A DNA stretch of 64,000 nt from Ruminococcus sp. Its GTDB lineage: Bacteria; Bacillota; Clostridia; Oscillospirales; Acutalibacteraceae. Positions within the stretch are counted from its first letter, which is position 1. Every line of letters starts with the position of its first letter. Location of the stretch: the NCBI GenBank assembly GCA_017473775.1, contig JAFUJH010000033.1:37129-101128 (forward strand), given 5' to 3'. Below are positions 1-7,393 of this stretch, in pieces. The translations under genes were made by a program, and so were the position numbers. Below the pieces are notes generated by a model, which saw only the letters and a program-made list of their open reading frames with translations, was not told where the DNA came from and searched no databases.

Positions 1-593
1 ATTGCATTGACCGAGGCTCTGACGGGCTGAAGCTTATCCGCTTTATAATGACACAGCCCAACATCACTCTGCTTCTGGGCAACCACGAGGCTATGCTCCT
101 TGACAACAGACTTTTATTTGAGGGGGACAGAATCCCCTGTGCCTCAGAGCTTTACGGAGAAAGACGCAAGGCGTACTCAATCTGGGTATCCAACGGTGGC
201 TACAGCACAATGGATGCCATACAGCAGTATACAAGTGCACAGGTTAAATATATGCTGGATTTTCTGGAGCGGTGCCCTTTGTACAAGGAGATTGAGGTTG
301 ACGGAAAATCCTACATCCTAACTCACAGCGGTCTGGGGGATTTTGATAAAGACAAAGCACTGTCCGACTATTCCCGTTATGACCTGATATGGACTCGGCC
401 CTCACTTGAGACAAGCTACTATGATGACGGCAGAATTGTTATCTTCGGGCATACTCCCACCGTCTTGTACGGCAGTATGTATAAAGGAGCTCCTGTTTTC
501 ACCGACACTTGGATTGACATTGATGTTGGCGCAGGGCTGGGGTTATCCCCAATGCTTTTGCGTCTTGATGATATGAAAAAGTTCTACTTCTGA
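1..593 (+). CDS. Ser/Thr protein phosphatase-like metallophosphoesterase, 5' end outside window
   Basis: Calcineurin-like (PPP-type) phosphoesterase that would hydrolyse phosphoester bonds with a two-metal centre. The frame is open from base 3 and the part upstream of the first internal ATG (48) encodes DRGSDGLKLIRF, the GDxxDRG-type motif, so 48 is not the real start and the gene enters from the left. Further motifs: LLLGNHE (metal-binding Asn-His), THSG with a metal His, and IVIFGHTP with the last metal His. About 197 residues are visible; roughly the first 30-40 residues with the DxH motif are missing. Ends with TGA at 591-593. The fold is clear; the substrate is unknown. Confidence 0.85.
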   Translation, partial: CIDRGSDGLKLIRFIMTQPNITLLLGNHEAMLLDNRLLFEGDRIPCASELYGERRKAYSIWVSNGGYSTMDAIQQYTSAQVKYMLDFLERCPLYKEIEVDGKSYILTHSGLGDFDKDKALSDYSRYDLIWTRPSLETSYYDDGRIVIFGHTPTVLYGSMYKGAPVFTDTWIDIDVGAGLGLSPMLLRLDDMKKFYF

Positions 594-612
594 TAATAAA
601 GGATGGATTTTT

Positions 613-804
613 ATGAGCAAAGCAGACAGTAATCAAACATCTGAGCCTGTTGTATCAGCACAATTGACAGACAGAATTAAAAAGCTCAGCAAAAATAGCA
701 AACCCTGCTCAGAGCTTCACCGTAATCATAGGGACTCTGTGTTACCCACAGGCTCCTCAGAGCATGCAATATTTGAGTTTTATGAGTCCCATAACTGCGG
801 ATAA
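613..804 (+). CDS. small hypothetical protein
   Basis: 63-residue ORF, polar and Ser/Thr/Asn-rich, with no recognisable domain, signal peptide or membrane segment. It starts 19 bases after the phosphatase stop with AAAGGATGG about 7 bases before the ATG, and is followed by a strong hairpin at 825-854, so it sits as the last gene of the phosphatase transcript. That context is the main argument that it is real. No function can be assigned. Confidence 0.5.
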   Translation: MSKADSNQTSEPVVSAQLTDRIKKLSKNSKPCSELHRNHRDSVLPTGSSEHAIFEFYESHNCG

Positions 805-824
805 AACACCTTTACACACAAGAA

Positions 825-862
825 GGCTGACCTGCCGAGTATGACAGGTCAGCCCTCTTTGC
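825..862 (+). terminator. intrinsic terminator of the phosphatase transcript
   Basis: Ten-base perfect stem GGCTGACCTG / CAGGTCAGCC with a 10-base loop, followed by a T-rich tract. It lies between convergent genes and may also stop the minus-strand gene that ends at 895. Confidence 0.8.
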
Positions 863-894
863 TTTTTAGTTCCTATATATTTATGCTCTTTTTT

Positions 895-3453
895 TCAGTC
901 AATCTGTACCCACTGCTCAGCGGTTTCTACACTGATGTTTTTCACCTGTGCCACATCGAAGGCATTAACCTCAATGAGCGCATAATGACAGACAACCTCA
1001 CAGTCGGATATTGTGGGCATATAAATTGTCCTGTGAATAATCAGGTTTTCACCGTCAATTGTCAGCTTGTCTGTACTGAAGGTATAGCTTCCGCTTCCCA
1101 TAGGATACAAACATACCACAAGGGCATCGCTCATAAAGTACAAGTCATCGTACTTTTCGTCTCTGACAGGCTTTGCCCTAAAAGTGTCCTCGGGGCTTCC
1201 CTCGATATACTCAAGCACAGCGTCAAACTCTGCTACATTGCGGACTATATAAATCTCCTGCTGATTATCGTCGTACAATTCTCCCCAGCCCTGTACTTTG
1301 CACTGCTGAACCTCGGTGAAAGAGATTTCAACGGGCTCTGTTTTCTCAGGAACAATAACTGTTTCAACATCCTCTGTAATAGTATCTGCCCCATCAATAA
1401 ACCCGTTGCTCACTTCCAGCAGTACATACTGATAGTTCATATCGGGAGTAGGATTCTGCATTCTGTTAACAGTTCTGTGCAGTGTCAGGGTAGAGCCCAC
1501 ACGGCTCAGCCTGTCAATAGTCTGCTCACAGCAACTGCCTCCGAGAAAACTAAGAGAGATAATAAGTGAATTCTCCTCAAAGAATTCATCGTTATACTTT
1601 TCGTCCCTGACAGGCTTGGGGTCATAAATAGTTGCAAGGACTGAGTCCATCTCCTCCACAGAGTTTACAAGATAGACCTTATCTTTATCACCCTCAACAT
1701 CAAAGGCGTAGCCCTCCACACGGCGCTCCTGCGCAATCTCAAAGGGGATATCCTCATTAACAACAGGCAGACCGCAGACTACATATACAAACTCAGTGCC
1801 GTTTTCAAGCTTTGTAACGCCCTCTATATCAGCATTTGCAACCTCAAGCAGTACATACTGACATTTTTTATTATTGCTCTCATCATAAGGTACAACTACA
1901 GTTCTGCACACAGTCAGGGTATCCCCCTTAACTGTTACCTTGGTAATATCCTGACCGCTCTCAGCACCGTCAACCAATGTATTCAGGGAAATAACAAGTG
2001 AGTTTTCTGCAAAGAACTCCTCGTTGTATTTTTCGTCACGCTCAGGCTTAGTATACACAGCGGTGTTCTGACCCTCAATAGTTGCAAGCACCTCATCCAT
2101 CTCAGCAGGAGATTTCACAAGATAAAGCTGTGTATCTGATGTGCCGTAGCTTAGTACACGGCACTCCTGTGCAACAGTAAAATCTATGGCTGTTGCCTCA
2201 GGGTCAGGAGCAGGTACCAAGGCATCCATTGCACCGCGAAGCTCCGAAGTTGCCTGTGTCACCTCATCCTGAGTCTGACCGTAAAGGCAGACCATCTGTG
2301 CGTTGAAATTTGCCTCTTTCAGCACTTCAAGGCTTGAGTCTGTATATCCGCCACGGTAAATAATGCCGTCTGCTTCATTCATAAGAGGCACCAACTCTGA
2401 TGTATCCAAATCCACAATTTCAAGACCCTCGATAGCCTCATTAAGTGCCGCTGTTTGCTCCACTACATTGTTGTAATTGGGGTCAACGCTTTCGTACAGC
2501 TCCTCAGCTTTTTCAATCTCGTCCATAAGTTTACTCACTGTTGATGACACAAAGTTGCTTCCGGGAACAATCTGATTCTTTGCGTCTCTGATAGTATAGT
2601 AAAGCTCGGTCAGCGCAACCTCGGTATCATAATGAATAACAGGCAGGCAAACCTTTGTAAGCTTACCTACACAGCTTGCAAGCTTTATCTCTGCTATACA
2701 CTTCTGAATCTCTGTGGCATCCTTGATGTTAACATCTCCATCACCGTTTGCATCTGCAAGATACAGATTCGCAGAATACAGAAGATGTATACCTGCAATA
2801 TGCTTCTGCACTGCAGTTGCGTCCTTGATGTTGAGGGTATTATCGTTGTTTACATCACCCCAAAGACCGTACACCTTTTCGTTCCAATCAAATGAAGCCA
2901 CTGCGTAGCTGTCCACAACATTCACAACGCCCTCAATATCAGAGTTCTTTACCTCCATCAGGGCATAACGCAACATCATATCATCAGTACCGGCTTCGGG
3001 ATAATATATATTCCTGTGTACTGTCAGGGTGTCACCATCTACTGCCAGCATATCTATGCTCTGGCGTTCACTACCGCTGCCGAACACATACAGTCCGATA
3101 ACCAACGCATTCTCAGTAAAATACTCATCGTTGTACTTTTCATCCCTGACAGGTTTGGGCTCCCATTTATCATCGGGACTGCCGTGGATAGTATCAAGAA
3201 CTGCGTCCATCTCCTCCACGGATTTCACAAGATGCAATTCACTACCTGAGTCAGGGTAATAATACTGAACCCTGCACTCCTGCACAAGGGTGAAAGGAAT
3301 CTCGTCACCTGATGCCACAGGTGCTTCAAGGGAATCAATAGCAGAATTCGGCTCATCAATCAGAGCCTGAGTCTCTGCCGACACAGCAGGCACACCCACA
3401 GACAGCAGTATCAGCACCGCCATAGTCACAGCTAAAAATCGTCTCAGTTTCAT
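895..3453 (-). CDS. secreted dockerin protein with four copies of an unknown module and FIVAR-like helices
   Basis: 852-residue exported protein. Signal peptide at residues 1-26 (LAVTMAVLILLSVG core). One type I dockerin lies inside the chain (about 198-258), with calcium-loop repeats DVNNDNTLNIKDATAVQK and DANGDGDVNIKDATEIQK. Two alpha-helical FIVAR-like units follow (about 265-418). An unrecognised module of about 125-140 residues occurs four times, beginning near 53, 421, 571 and 709. Each copy has a start like IPF..QE(C/R)RV, a VEEMDxVL helix, the motif KPxRDEKYN/D, then LVI.L and a closing (Y)ALLEV-type strand. The dockerin implies attachment to a cohesin scaffold on the cell surface. 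No catalytic motif seen, so a binding or structural role is more likely (inference). Upstream lies an ECF-type promoter motif (3633-3671). Ends with TGA. Confidence 0.9.
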   Translation of the reverse strand: MKLRRFLAVTMAVLILLSVGVPAVSAETQALIDEPNSAIDSLEAPVASGDEIPFTLVQECRVQYYYPDSGSELHLVKSVEEMDAVLDTIHGSPDDKWEPKPVRDEKYNDEYFTENALVIGLYVFGSGSERQSIDMLAVDGDTLTVHRNIYYPEAGTDDMMLRYALMEVKNSDIEGVVNVVDSYAVASFDWNEKVYGLWGDVNNDNTLNIKDATAVQKHIAGIHLLYSANLYLADANGDGDVNIKDATEIQKCIAEIKLASCVGKLTKVCLPVIHYDTEVALTELYYTIRDAKNQIVPGSNFVSSTVSKLMDEIEKAEELYESVDPNYNNVVEQTAALNEAIEGLEIVDLDTSELVPLMNEADGIIYRGGYTDSSLEVLKEANFNAQMVCLYGQTQDEVTQATSELRGAMDALVPAPDPEATAIDFTVAQECRVLSYGTSDTQLYLVKSPAEMDEVLATIEGQNTAVYTKPERDEKYNEEFFAENSLVISLNTLVDGAESGQDITKVTVKGDTLTVCRTVVVPYDESNNKKCQYVLLEVANADIEGVTKLENGTEFVYVVCGLPVVNEDIPFEIAQERRVEGYAFDVEGDKDKVYLVNSVEEMDSVLATIYDPKPVRDEKYNDEFFEENSLIISLSFLGGSCCEQTIDRLSRVGSTLTLHRTVNRMQNPTPDMNYQYVLLEVSNGFIDGADTITEDVETVIVPEKTEPVEISFTEVQQCKVQGWGELYDDNQQEIYIVRNVAEFDAVLEYIEGSPEDTFRAKPVRDEKYDDLYFMSDALVVCLYPMGSGSYTFSTDKLTIDGENLIIHRTIYMPTISDCEVVCHYALIEVNAFDVAQVKNISVETAEQWVQID

Positions 3454-3496
3454 AGTAACACTCCTTTGTAGGTTTATAGTATATGAGGTTTTTCAA

Positions 3497-3614
3497 GGCT
3501 CCCTCCCTGAGGGAGCTGGATTTCGGCAACGCCGAAAGACTGAGGGAGTTTTAGAAACCTTTCCTTTTACTCCTCCCGTCTGTGCTTTCGCACAGTCATT
3601 CTCCTCACGGAGGG
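3497..3614. repeat. GGCTCCCTC-type interspersed repeat, copy 1
   Basis: Non-coding element built of a fixed frame (GGCTCCCTCCCTGAGGGAGCTG, then CTGAGGGAGT, a T/A-rich bridge, ACTCC, CGGAGGGC) with two variable hairpins between the fixed blocks, here TTTCGGCAACGCCGAAA and CTGTGCTTTCGCACAG. Related copies are at 15979-16125, 51138-51310 and a short one at 59757-59795. It fills most of the gap 3454-3770 together with the promoter motif and the terminator. Confidence 0.8.
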
Positions 3615-3632
3615 CTTTGACCTCTCTACTTC

Positions 3633-3671
3633 TAATACAATTATACAAGCCAAAACATCTCACACAAATTT
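3633..3671 (-). promoter_or_regulatory. candidate ECF-sigma promoter upstream of the 852-residue dockerin gene
   Basis: Read on the minus strand: AAATTTGTG, then GAGATGTTTTG, ten bases, then TTGTATTA. The same blocks with the identical ten-base spacing occur at 6549-6585 directly upstream of the ECF sigma gene. It lies just after the terminator of the preceding LRR gene and 180 bases before the dockerin start, so a separate transcript from here is plausible. Confidence 0.5.
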
Positions 3672-3681
3672 AAAATTTCAG

Positions 3682-3748
3682 AAAAAAACATAGCACCGCA
3701 CACGAGGGAGTCATGTACGGTGCTTGTATATAATCCTCTGCGGTGCTA
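3682..3748 (-). terminator. terminator after the LRR-dockerin gene
   Basis: Minus-strand stem TAGCACCGCA (3748-3739) with TGCGGTGCTA (3700-3691), long partly structured loop, followed by GTTTTTTTC. It separates the sigma/anti-sigma/LRR operon from the gene at 895-3453. Confidence 0.7.
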
Positions 3749-3770
3749 CGCAAAGGTCCTTGGGGGACTA

Positions 3771-5090
3771 TCAGTACAACGACTCCACAAGCCCTGCAAC
3801 CAGCTTCTGCACTGCGGTTGCATCCTTGATATTCACCTGTCCGTCTGTATTTGCATCAGAATTTTTATAATCAAAACCAGGGTCATCCTCTGTAATAAGG
3901 CCTGCCGTGTAACGCTGAACGGCGGTAGCATCCTTGATGTTCACTTTGCCGTCCATATTGGAGTCACCAAGCATACGCACATTCCACGCAAGGCTCAGAA
4001 GCTCCTGTCGGTCTGAAATAACATATTTCTTTGCTGAGGCTATCATATCCTCCTCGGCCTGAACAAAGCCCTCTGCGCTTCCCATATAATAGCCATCCTG
4101 TGTGGTAACTTCAGGCACCCAAAGTCCAACATCAGGTGCAACTGTGGAAACCTCATCCATTGTACTGTCATCTCCCGAAACTTCGGGGACCTCTGTCGGA
4201 TCAGTTACATCCTCTACAGCTGGAGGCACAGGCACAGACGGAGGCATCGTAGGATAGGGTACAGCTTCTGTTGTATCGTATACATTCTCAGTTGTCACCA
4301 TTGCCACAGTAGTTTCTACCATTGCCGCAGTAGTCGGCGCCGGTATATCTGTGAAATCTACAGCACAGCCATCAAAGGCATCAGAGGCTACATAGGAGCA
4401 CCCACTCTCAGCATATGAGGGTATAACACTCTCAAGCCTCTTACTCTGTGCAAAAGCCATTTTATTAATCCTCGATAACGAAGGAGTAAACTTAATACTA
4501 ATAAGTCCGCTTGAATAAAATCCGTAGCTATCAATTACAACAAGATTCCTTGGTAGCTTAATTTCTCTGAGGCTCTCGCAATAGCCGAACATACCAATAG
4601 GGATAGTCTGTGTACTATTCGGCAGAGTTATATCCTCAAGGCTTACACAGCCGTAGAACATATATCCGCCTAAAGCGGCATTATCTCCTGTAAAGGTCAC
4701 AGCCTTTAAGCTCTTGCAATCTCTGAACACTCCAAGCCCTACAGTATCAAGGCTTGCAGGCAGTATAACCTCCTCAAGCTCATAGCAATAGAAGAAAGCC
4801 TCGTCCATAAGTGTGCTGATACCCTCAGATATGGTGACACTCCTCACCTTGGTATCATAAAAAGCCCTCTCGCCGATAGTGCTCACAGGCTTTGTGTCAA
4901 TATACGAAGGCACAACTACTTCCTCGTCATAGCCTATATAATAATGGATTATAGCCGTGCCGTCCTCCAATATCTCGTAGATGTAATCATCGTTTCTGTA
5001 CAGCGGTCTGCTGCTTCCCACAGCACCTGCAGAAATCACAAGCGTCAGCGACAAAACCAACGCCGTAAAGATCAATAAAAACTTCCTCAT
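3771..5090 (-). CDS. secreted BspA-like leucine-rich-repeat protein with C-terminal dockerin
   Basis: 439 residues. Signal peptide 1-24 (LLIFTALVLSLTLVISAGA). Residues about 55-235 are LRR_5/BspA-type repeats (patterns such as IGERAFYDT, LEEVILPASLDTVG, LEDITLPNSTQTIPIGMF), a surface adhesion/binding fold. About 265-335 is a Thr/Pro/Val-rich linker. The C-terminal dockerin (about 373-439) has two calcium loops, DSNMDGKVNIKDATAVQR and DANTDGQVNIKDATAVQK. Starts 18 bases after the anti-sigma-like gene, so sigma, anti-sigma and this gene look like one operon closed by the hairpin at 3682-3748. A non-catalytic, cohesin-docked binding protein is the best reading. Ends with TGA. Confidence 0.9.
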   Translation of the reverse strand: MRKFLLIFTALVLSLTLVISAGAVGSSRPLYRNDDYIYEILEDGTAIIHYYIGYDEEVVVPSYIDTKPVSTIGERAFYDTKVRSVTISEGISTLMDEAFFYCYELEEVILPASLDTVGLGVFRDCKSLKAVTFTGDNAALGGYMFYGCVSLEDITLPNSTQTIPIGMFGYCESLREIKLPRNLVVIDSYGFYSSGLISIKFTPSLSRINKMAFAQSKRLESVIPSYAESGCSYVASDAFDGCAVDFTDIPAPTTAAMVETTVAMVTTENVYDTTEAVPYPTMPPSVPVPPAVEDVTDPTEVPEVSGDDSTMDEVSTVAPDVGLWVPEVTTQDGYYMGSAEGFVQAEEDMIASAKKYVISDRQELLSLAWNVRMLGDSNMDGKVNIKDATAVQRYTAGLITEDDPGFDYKNSDANTDGQVNIKDATAVQKLVAGLVESLY

Positions 5091-5108
5091 AATGTCCCCC
5101 GAAAAAGT

Positions 5109-6065
5109 TTATTTTATTTCGGTTATAGCACTAACCGAATATGTGTAATCACAGACTGTAAGCTGTGTATTTTCTACCTCAAACACGCACCACGCGTTAC
5201 CCTTATAAGCTGTATCAATGGTATACACTCCAACACAGCTTTCTCCCCTGTAAAGAGTAACTCTGGCACCTGTAGCCGAAAGCTCACCTGAGCTTTCATC
5301 CTTCAGTGCAGAGTAAGAGGCAACCGAGAATCGGAAGCTCACACCTTCCTGTGCATTGAAGGTTATAGTCTCGGGGCCGTCCCCTGTTTCACTGTCTGTA
5401 TCAAGGGCGGCTATAACCTGCCCCTGTGCGTCCTCAACATCGCTGTTAAAGTAATTGAGCTTTTCTGTCACACCCTGTGCCGTTATACTCAGGTGTGCAT
5501 CAAGGTCGCACTCTTTGTCCCATGTGAGCACCGCTCTGTAGGTGTCATCTGTCATCTCGGGACTTATATAGTAATTACCGTCTCTGAGCTCCTCCTCAAG
5601 GGTGATGTAGCCATCCGTAGTAATCTGCACACTATACTCCTGTGTTGAGGGAATAGTGGCAACCGCCTCACCTTTTTCGTCGGTAACCGCCGTCACCGTC
5701 TCACCCTTTTTGTCTGTCAGCACTTCACCTTGCTTGCCAATAAAAACTATCCTTGCACCTGCAACCCCCCTGAGGCTTGTGGCGGAGGCTACACTGAATC
5801 TGACTTCCTGCACAGGTGTATTGTTAATTCCCACAGAGAATATAACGCTCAACCCCACTGCCAGCACCAGCACTGCCGCCACCAAAGGCAAAGCCAAACT
5901 CCGCTTTCTTTTGCGGCGCATTTCTCTTTCTGCATCAAGAGAAACCGTACTTTCCTTGACCCTCAGTGCAGAGAGGATTTCATCCTGATATTCCAAGGGA
6001 AGCTGTACACTGTCAACAGCTTTTCTGTATTCATCAGCAAATCTCTTGTCAATCAAAAAAATCAT
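5109..6065 (-). CDS. anti-sigma-factor-like single-pass membrane protein with extracytoplasmic beta domains
   Basis: 318 residues: cytoplasmic N-terminus of about 55 residues ending in RRKRKR, one membrane segment (about 58-78, LPLVAAVLVLAVGLSVIF), then an outside part with a carboxypeptidase-regulatory-like/CnaB-type domain (about 90-165, with TDEKGEAVATIPS) and a second domain with VLTWDKECDLDAHL, similar to YfaP/DUF2135-type beta domains. The start ATG lies inside the end of the sigma gene (17-base overlap), so the two are translationally coupled; this arrangement is typical of ECF sigma/anti-sigma pairs. No classical zinc anti-sigma motif is seen. Anti-sigma function is inferred from position and topology; the outer domains could sense cell-wall or polysaccharide ligands. 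Confidence 0.75.
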   Translation of the reverse strand: MIFLIDKRFADEYRKAVDSVQLPLEYQDEILSALRVKESTVSLDAEREMRRKRKRSLALPLVAAVLVLAVGLSVIFSVGINNTPVQEVRFSVASATSLRGVAGARIVFIGKQGEVLTDKKGETVTAVTDEKGEAVATIPSTQEYSVQITTDGYITLEEELRDGNYYISPEMTDDTYRAVLTWDKECDLDAHLSITAQGVTEKLNYFNSDVEDAQGQVIAALDTDSETGDGPETITFNAQEGVSFRFSVASYSALKDESSGELSATGARVTLYRGESCVGVYTIDTAYKGNAWCVFEVENTQLTVCDYTYSVSAITEIK

Positions 6066-6525
6066 CTCCTAACCTTGTTTTTAGCAGGCTTCTGCCTCTG
6101 GCAAGCCTTGTTGACACCGCTGACTCGGTGAGCTTTATTATCCTTGCAATCTCCTTCTGTGAATAACCCTCGTAGTAGAAAAGGTGAATCACAATTCTGT
6201 ACTTAGGCTCAAGGGAATTTACTGCCTCCCACAGTCCCGAGGAGTAGCTGTCATAAAACTTCAAATTTTCATCAAGCTCTGCACAATTCCTGCGATAGGC
6301 CGAGCTCAGGTAATTCTTGCAGATATTTATTGTAACTCTGATTAGCCACGCTTTCTCGTGTTCATCAGATTCAAAGGCGGGTGCCTTCTGCATATAGCGA
6401 AGCAAAGTGTCCTGCACTGCGTCCTGAGCATCCTCCATATTGTGCGTATATGTATATGCTATCTTCATCAGGCTGTCGCCGTACTTTCTTAGCACCAAGC
6501 CTGCATCTTCACTGTGCAAAGACAA
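6049..6525 (-). CDS. ECF-type RNA polymerase sigma factor
   Basis: Sigma-70 family regulator that directs RNA polymerase to a small set of promoters. Region 2 is seen in YGDSLMKIAYTYTHNMEDAQD and the following ALRYMQ-like stretch with W(L)IRVTINICKN; region 4 has LEPKYRIVIHLFYYEGYSQKEIA and the helix-turn-helix KLTESAVSTRLARGRSLL. I chose the TTG at 6525 because GGGAGGTGGG precedes it by a normal distance and gives 158 residues, the usual ECF length; an upstream in-frame ATG would add 41 residues unlike any sigma factor. Overlaps the anti-sigma-like gene by 17 bases. Candidate autoregulatory promoter at 6549-6585. Ends with TGA. Confidence 0.9.
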   Translation of the reverse strand: MSLHSEDAGLVLRKYGDSLMKIAYTYTHNMEDAQDAVQDTLLRYMQKAPAFESDEHEKAWLIRVTINICKNYLSSAYRRNCAELDENLKFYDSYSSGLWEAVNSLEPKYRIVIHLFYYEGYSQKEIARIIKLTESAVSTRLARGRSLLKTRLGDDFFD

Positions 6526-6548
6526 CTGTCCCCACCTCCCTCTGATAA

Positions 6549-6585
6549 TAATACAAACGAAGTACGCAAAACCTCTCACAAATTT
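6549..6585 (-). promoter_or_regulatory. candidate autoregulated ECF promoter of the sigma operon
   Basis: Minus strand: AAATTTGTG, AGAGGTTTTG, ten bases, TTGTATTA. It lies 24 bases upstream of the chosen sigma start and matches the element at 3633-3671 in all blocks and in spacing. ECF sigma genes commonly transcribe themselves, which supports the assignment; no transcript data are available. Confidence 0.5.
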
Positions 6586-6691
6586 TAAAGAAAAACTACA
6601 TACTTCCCAAAAATCTGTCTCCTTTATAATATACCAATCCCAATGCAAAATCTACCCTGTATATAAATCAAATCAAAATAATTCATTCCCA

Positions 6692-6721
6692 TTGCAAGTA
6701 ACAACTGTTGTATGGTATAAT
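6692..6721 (+). promoter_or_regulatory. sigma-A type promoter
   Basis: TTGCAA, 18-base spacer, TATAAT, about 50 bases upstream of the start at 6771. Divergent from the sigma operon. Confidence 0.6.
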
Positions 6722-6770
6722 TCATATATATATAAAACATATGCAAGCAACATCCACAGGAGGACGCATA

Positions 6771-7109
6771 ATGGAGATAAAATTACCACAGCTCAGCTGG
6801 TTTCGACAGATTCAGGATAACCGACCCGTCAGGAACTTTTTCTCAGGCTCATTGGGCACAGACCCGGAGCGAGGTTCGCTGAGACACAAGACCTTCAACT
6901 ACGAGGTATATGCCGAGGAGCTGAAAAAAGACGACGGAGAAGAAACAATCATCCTTGTGGCCAAGTGCCATATTCTGCTGCCCTGGTCTCAGGGACTTGA
7001 GCGCACAGACCATCAGCAGAAGGACTTTAAATTCTCAACCGAGGGCATTGAGCAGGCTGCCGCATGGATTGAGGCACAGTACAAGCTCCTTATGCCCGAG
7101 GAGCAGTAA
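6771..7109 (+). CDS. hypothetical protein, 112 residues
   Basis: Soluble-looking small protein without signal peptide or membrane segment; contains charged and aromatic stretches such as FNYEVYAEELKKDDGEE and ILLPWSQGLERTDHQQ. I do not recognise the family. The ATG at 6771 is chosen because AGGAGG ends 8 bases before it; the frame extends 63 bases further upstream without a ribosome binding site. It has its own promoter (6692-6721) and terminator (7137-7169), so it is a monocistronic gene. The pattern TEGIEQAAAWIEAQYKLL predicts a C-terminal helix. Confidence 0.75.
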   Translation: MEIKLPQLSWFRQIQDNRPVRNFFSGSLGTDPERGSLRHKTFNYEVYAEELKKDDGEETIILVAKCHILLPWSQGLERTDHQQKDFKFSTEGIEQAAAWIEAQYKLLMPEEQ

Positions 7110-7136
7110 CCCTTATTCAAACATATCAGACCTGCA

Positions 7137-7173
7137 AACCACACTGACTAATAATCGGTGTGGTTTTTCTTTT
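7137..7173 (+). terminator. intrinsic terminator
   Basis: Eleven-base stem AACCACACTGA / TCGGTGTGGTT with 7-base loop (one G-T pair), followed by TTTCTTTT. Confidence 0.85.
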
Positions 7174-7309
7174 AATACAAGCACAATACAGGCACATTAA
7201 TGTGAACACCCTGCATCATCATTCCGACTCGATACTACAATTCAATATGTATAACTCAAAAACTCCAGATGTTATATTAAAATATTTTAAAATAATTTAA
7301 TATAAATTG

Positions 7310-7338
7310 TTGCATTTTAAAACTTACAGTGTTATAAT
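7310..7338 (+). promoter_or_regulatory. promoter of the LRR membrane protein gene
   Basis: TTGCAT, 17-base spacer, TATAAT, preceded by an A/T-only stretch (about 7270-7308) resembling an UP element. The start codon is 55 bases downstream. The gap 7174-7309 otherwise shows nothing recognisable. Confidence 0.65.
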
Positions 7339-7393
7339 ATCATCACATAAACTATCCGAATATTTAATTCATATATTACAGAAAGGAAATGCT

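Noticed and set aside
841-1569. Long plus-strand ORF of 242 codons
   Set aside because: It lies opposite the 852-residue dockerin gene, whose domains and signal peptide are clear.
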